Source: Sphingomonas palustris (GTDB taxonomy: Bacteria > Pseudomonadota > Alphaproteobacteria > Sphingomonadales > Sphingomonadaceae). Taken from it: a DNA stretch of 33,903 nucleotides. Location of the stretch: assembly GCA_026225215.1 (NCBI GenBank), contig JAMFSI010000029.1, positions 1-33,903 of the forward strand, written 5' to 3'. Made by a program: the position numbers and the translations under genes. Every line of letters begins with the position of its first letter. The first letter of the stretch is position 1. Under the pieces are notes generated by a model, which searched no databases, was not told the origin of the DNA, and saw only the letters and a list, made by a program, of their open reading frames with translations. Shown here in pieces: positions 31,821 to 33,903 of this stretch.

Positions 31821-32827
31821 TCGTCAGCGCCGCCTTCCCCACCGGCATGGAGGGATTGACCTATCCGATCCCCTTTGCCTCCCCCGAAAACGTTATCGGC
31901 ATCGCCAAACATGCCGAAAAGCTCGGCTATCATTCCGTGTGGGGGAATGATCACATGAGTACCCAGCGCTATGTACGCGAGGAGTTTCCGGAGCCGCCGC
32001 GCTTCTGGGAACCACTGATGACGTTCGCTTTCGCCGCAGCGGAAACCACCACTCTCCGCTTCGGCACGGGCATTCTGGTGATGCCGATGCGCCGCGACAT
32101 CGTCGAGCTGGCCAAGCAGATCGCGACGCTGGATCATTTCAGCGGCGGCCGGCTGGAGTTGGGCGTCGGCGTCGGCGCCTATCGCGAGGAGTTCGAGGCG
32201 CTGCGCCCCGATGACAAGGTTCATCGGGGCGACATGGCCGAGGAAGGCGTGGCCGCGCTGAGCAATCTGTTCTCGGAGCGCGTGTCGTCGTTCGACGGCG
32301 CCTATTACAAATTCCGGGACGTGGAACTGTATCCCAAGCCTCTGCAGCCCAAACTGCCGGTCTATTTCGGCGGGAACAGCCCCCAGCATTTCCGTCGCCT
32401 GGCAGAATCCGAGATTGCGACCGGCTGGATTCCCGGCGCGCCGACGCTCGCGCAGTTGACCGCCGGGGTGCGGTGCCTGCGAGAGGAGGCCGAGAAGGTC
32501 GGGCGCGACATGGCCGATCTGCAGGTGGCACCGCAATATGTAACTTACATCGGCAAGACACACGAGGCTGCGGTCCGGGGCTTTCACGCAAGCCAGATGT
32601 ATAAACACATGAAATCGTTAAGTAAATCTACGCTCAAGGATCAGCAGGGCGCGATCGAGGACAGCAATCTGATCGGCACGGCGCAGGGCGTGATCGCAAA
32701 GGCGGCGGCGCTGAAGGAAGCGGGCGTGACCCATCTGCTCGGGCTGTTCTTCGCAGCGAACAGCGTCGAGGAGTTCCACGATCAGATGCAGATGTTCGCC
32801 GAAGACGTGAAGCCTTATCTGGAATGA
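31817..32827 (+). CDS. LLM-class flavin-dependent oxidoreductase (luciferase-like)
   Basis: 336 residues, starting in an ATGA overlap with hyuB. It has the luciferase-like TIM-barrel layout: ENVIGIAKHAEKLGYHSVWGNDHM near the start, then TLRFGTGILVMPMRRDIVELAKQIATLDHFSGGRLELGVGVGAYREEFEA, the strongly conserved flavin-binding stretch. Next come YPKPLQPKLPVYFGGNSPQHFRRLAE and the C-terminal helices. Members use FMN, or F420 in some bacteria; an FMN or FMNH2 role is likelier in this alphaproteobacterial setting. It probably performs an oxygenation or oxidation in the same pathway as HyuAB. Substrate unknown. Confidence 0.92.
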   Translation: MIVSAAFPTGMEGLTYPIPFASPENVIGIAKHAEKLGYHSVWGNDHMSTQRYVREEFPEPPRFWEPLMTFAFAAAETTTLRFGTGILVMPMRRDIVELAKQIATLDHFSGGRLELGVGVGAYREEFEALRPDDKVHRGDMAEEGVAALSNLFSERVSSFDGAYYKFRDVELYPKPLQPKLPVYFGGNSPQHFRRLAESEIATGWIPGAPTLAQLTAGVRCLREEAEKVGRDMADLQVAPQYVTYIGKTHEAAVRGFHASQMYKHMKSLSKSTLKDQQGAIEDSNLIGTAQGVIAKAAALKEAGVTHLLGLFFAANSVEEFHDQMQMFAEDVKPYLE

Positions 32828-33903
32828 CGCGGGGCGTGGATCCGAGCGCCGCGATCGGGCAGATGCCGATCGGCATCGCGGGGGATATGCTGCCCCTCGA
32901 TCCGATCCTGACCGAAGGTGTTTCGGACGCCATGGGCACCATGCACTATCCGCTGGAGATCGTGTTCGATTATAATGCAGTGCCAGTGGCGGTGGTGGAT
33001 CAAGCGCCGCTCCCCGGGATGGCGCGTTGGGCGCCGCTGCTGCCGCCCGTGGCCGATATTTCGTTGGGAGAAGGCGGCACGCCGTTGCTCGCCGGCGATC
33101 ATTTCGCGCCGCTGCTCGGCCTCGATGCCGAACTGCATCTAAAGGACGAGAGCCGCAACCCGACATGGAGCCACAAGGACCGGCTCAACTATTGCGCAGT
33201 GGGTTCGGCGCTGCTCGCCGGCGCCCGGGGCGTGGCAGTCGCCTCCTCGGGCAATCATGGCGTTTCGGCCGCGGCCTATGCGGCGCGGGCTGGGCTGGGC
33301 TGTATCGTCATCACCGCTCCCAAGACGCCGCCGGCCTTCATCGACATGATCCGGGCGTATGGTGCGCGGCTGATCGTCACGTCCGCCAACCGGCGATGGG
33401 AATGCCTGATGCGCGTGGTACGCGAAACCGGCTTCCGGCCGGTCAGCAACCTCACCCGCTTCCACACCAGCGCCGCGCCGGGCCCCGAGGGCTATAAAAC
33501 CATCGCGTTCGAGCTGTTCCAGCAACTGGGGCGCCGCGTTCCAGGAACGGTGATCGTCCCCACCGGCTATGGCGAGCTGTTGTTCGGGATCGCCAAAGGC
33601 TTCGATGAGCTGCAGCGGCTGGGGCTCTCCGATGCCATGCCCCGGATCATGTCGGCCGAACCCGAGACCGGCGCGCCGCTGGCCGCCGCCTGGCGCAGCG
33701 GCCGGCCAGCGGTCGAGGTGCCGGTCGGACCGTCGTCCGCTGCCAGCATCGCCAGCCCGGTCAGCGGCTATCGCGGCATCTGGGCGATTCGCCGATCCGG
33801 CGGCGACGCGTTGACGTTCAAGGAGGAAACCTTGCTCTCGATGCGGTATCATCTCGCCCACGTCGGGCTGTTCCAGGAGATGTCGGGCGTCGCGGCGCTC
33901 GCG
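32824..33903 (+). CDS. Threonine synthase-like PLP-dependent enzyme (fold type II), 3' end beyond window
   Basis: Open from the ATG at 32824 (ATGA overlap with the flavoprotein gene) to the right edge, 360 codons so far. Residues 1-80 are an N-terminal extension. GEGGTPLL then begins the fold II core. Lys118 in NPTWSHKDR is the PLP Schiff-base lysine (the family usually reads SFKDR). ASSGNHGVSAAAYAARAG (140-157) is the phosphate-binding and substrate loop. PTGYGELLFGIAKGFDEL further on is also typical. Relatives include threonine synthase, threonine dehydratase and diaminopropionate ammonia-lyase. Given its place at the end of the hydantoinase/flavoprotein operon, a catabolic lyase or deaminase is more likely than threonine synthesis, but that is inference. 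Confidence 0.9.
   Translation, partial: MTRGVDPSAAIGQMPIGIAGDMLPLDPILTEGVSDAMGTMHYPLEIVFDYNAVPVAVVDQAPLPGMARWAPLLPPVADISLGEGGTPLLAGDHFAPLLGLDAELHLKDESRNPTWSHKDRLNYCAVGSALLAGARGVAVASSGNHGVSAAAYAARAGLGCIVITAPKTPPAFIDMIRAYGARLIVTSANRRWECLMRVVRETGFRPVSNLTRFHTSAAPGPEGYKTIAFELFQQLGRRVPGTVIVPTGYGELLFGIAKGFDELQRLGLSDAMPRIMSAEPETGAPLAAAWRSGRPAVEVPVGPSSAASIASPVSGYRGIWAIRRSGGDALTFKEETLLSMRYHLAHVGLFQEMSGVAALA

Noticed and set aside
1..33903. Search for mobile elements, CRISPR arrays, tRNA and rRNA genes
   Set aside because: No transposase, integrase, regularly spaced repeats, CCA-ending cloverleaf or rRNA stretch was recognised by eye; a dedicated scan (tRNAscan, ISfinder) would be decisive and could not be run.

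Overview
The window looks like chromosomal DNA of a GC-rich alphaproteobacterium, most likely a sphingomonad. Pointers are a large TonB-dependent receptor with a ROK regulator and MFS permease beside it, a NodT-type efflux lipoprotein, paired DUF4331 proteins, and an intergenic inverted repeat built on CTTCGACAAGCTCAGGA, which I recall as common in Sphingomonas-like genomes. No rRNA, tRNA, CRISPR array, transposase or integrase was seen. The outermost genes at both ends run off the window.

Layout. 1-2812: a TPR protein (minus, cut by the left edge) divergent from two DUF4331-type exported proteins. 2869-5169: a membrane-bound PAS-GGDEF-EAL protein (minus). 5555-9766: a tripartite efflux operon (EmrB-like MFS, EmrA-like adaptor, NodT-like outer membrane lipoprotein) ending inside a hairpin repeat. 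9875-12975: redox genes (SDR, aldo/keto reductase, nitroreductase) and a small putative membrane protein. 13210-13877: a Phd/VapC toxin-antitoxin pair. 14019-15863: an atypical SDR divergent from an MLTR-type XRE regulator. 16154-20498: a DUF5690 transporter-like protein coupled to a GBBH-like Fe(II)/2-oxoglutarate dioxygenase (minus), divergent from a phospholipase C-type phosphoesterase coupled to a broken histidine phosphatase (plus). 20592-26603: ROK regulator, MFS permease, Tat-exported DUF1868 2H phosphoesterase and TonB receptor, all minus. 26876-27538: AlaX-type alanyl-tRNA editing protein. 27539-27981: a very AT-rich spacer. 27982-33903: an operon of hyuA, hyuB, an LLM flavin oxidoreductase and a threonine-synthase-like PLP enzyme, each overlapping the next by 4 bp, running off the right edge.

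Two gene sets stand out. The first is the TonB receptor / periplasmic 2H phosphoesterase / MFS / ROK set. Its two promoter regions share a 21-bp dyad (ACTAAC-N9-GTTAGT at the receptor, ACTAAC-N9-GTTATA at the regulator), so it looks like a self-contained regulated uptake unit. Its only enzyme is a predicted phosphodiesterase, which is unusual beside a ROK regulator because such loci usually carry glycosidases. The regulator's wHTH can only be completed if translation starts at a non-standard codon, probably CTG. The second is the hydantoinase/LLM/PLP operon, a combination I cannot match to a named pathway. It suggests ATP-dependent opening of a lactam or cyclic imide together with a flavin oxygenation and a PLP-dependent lyase or deaminase step.

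All product calls come from reading motifs by eye. Substrates are inference unless stated otherwise.
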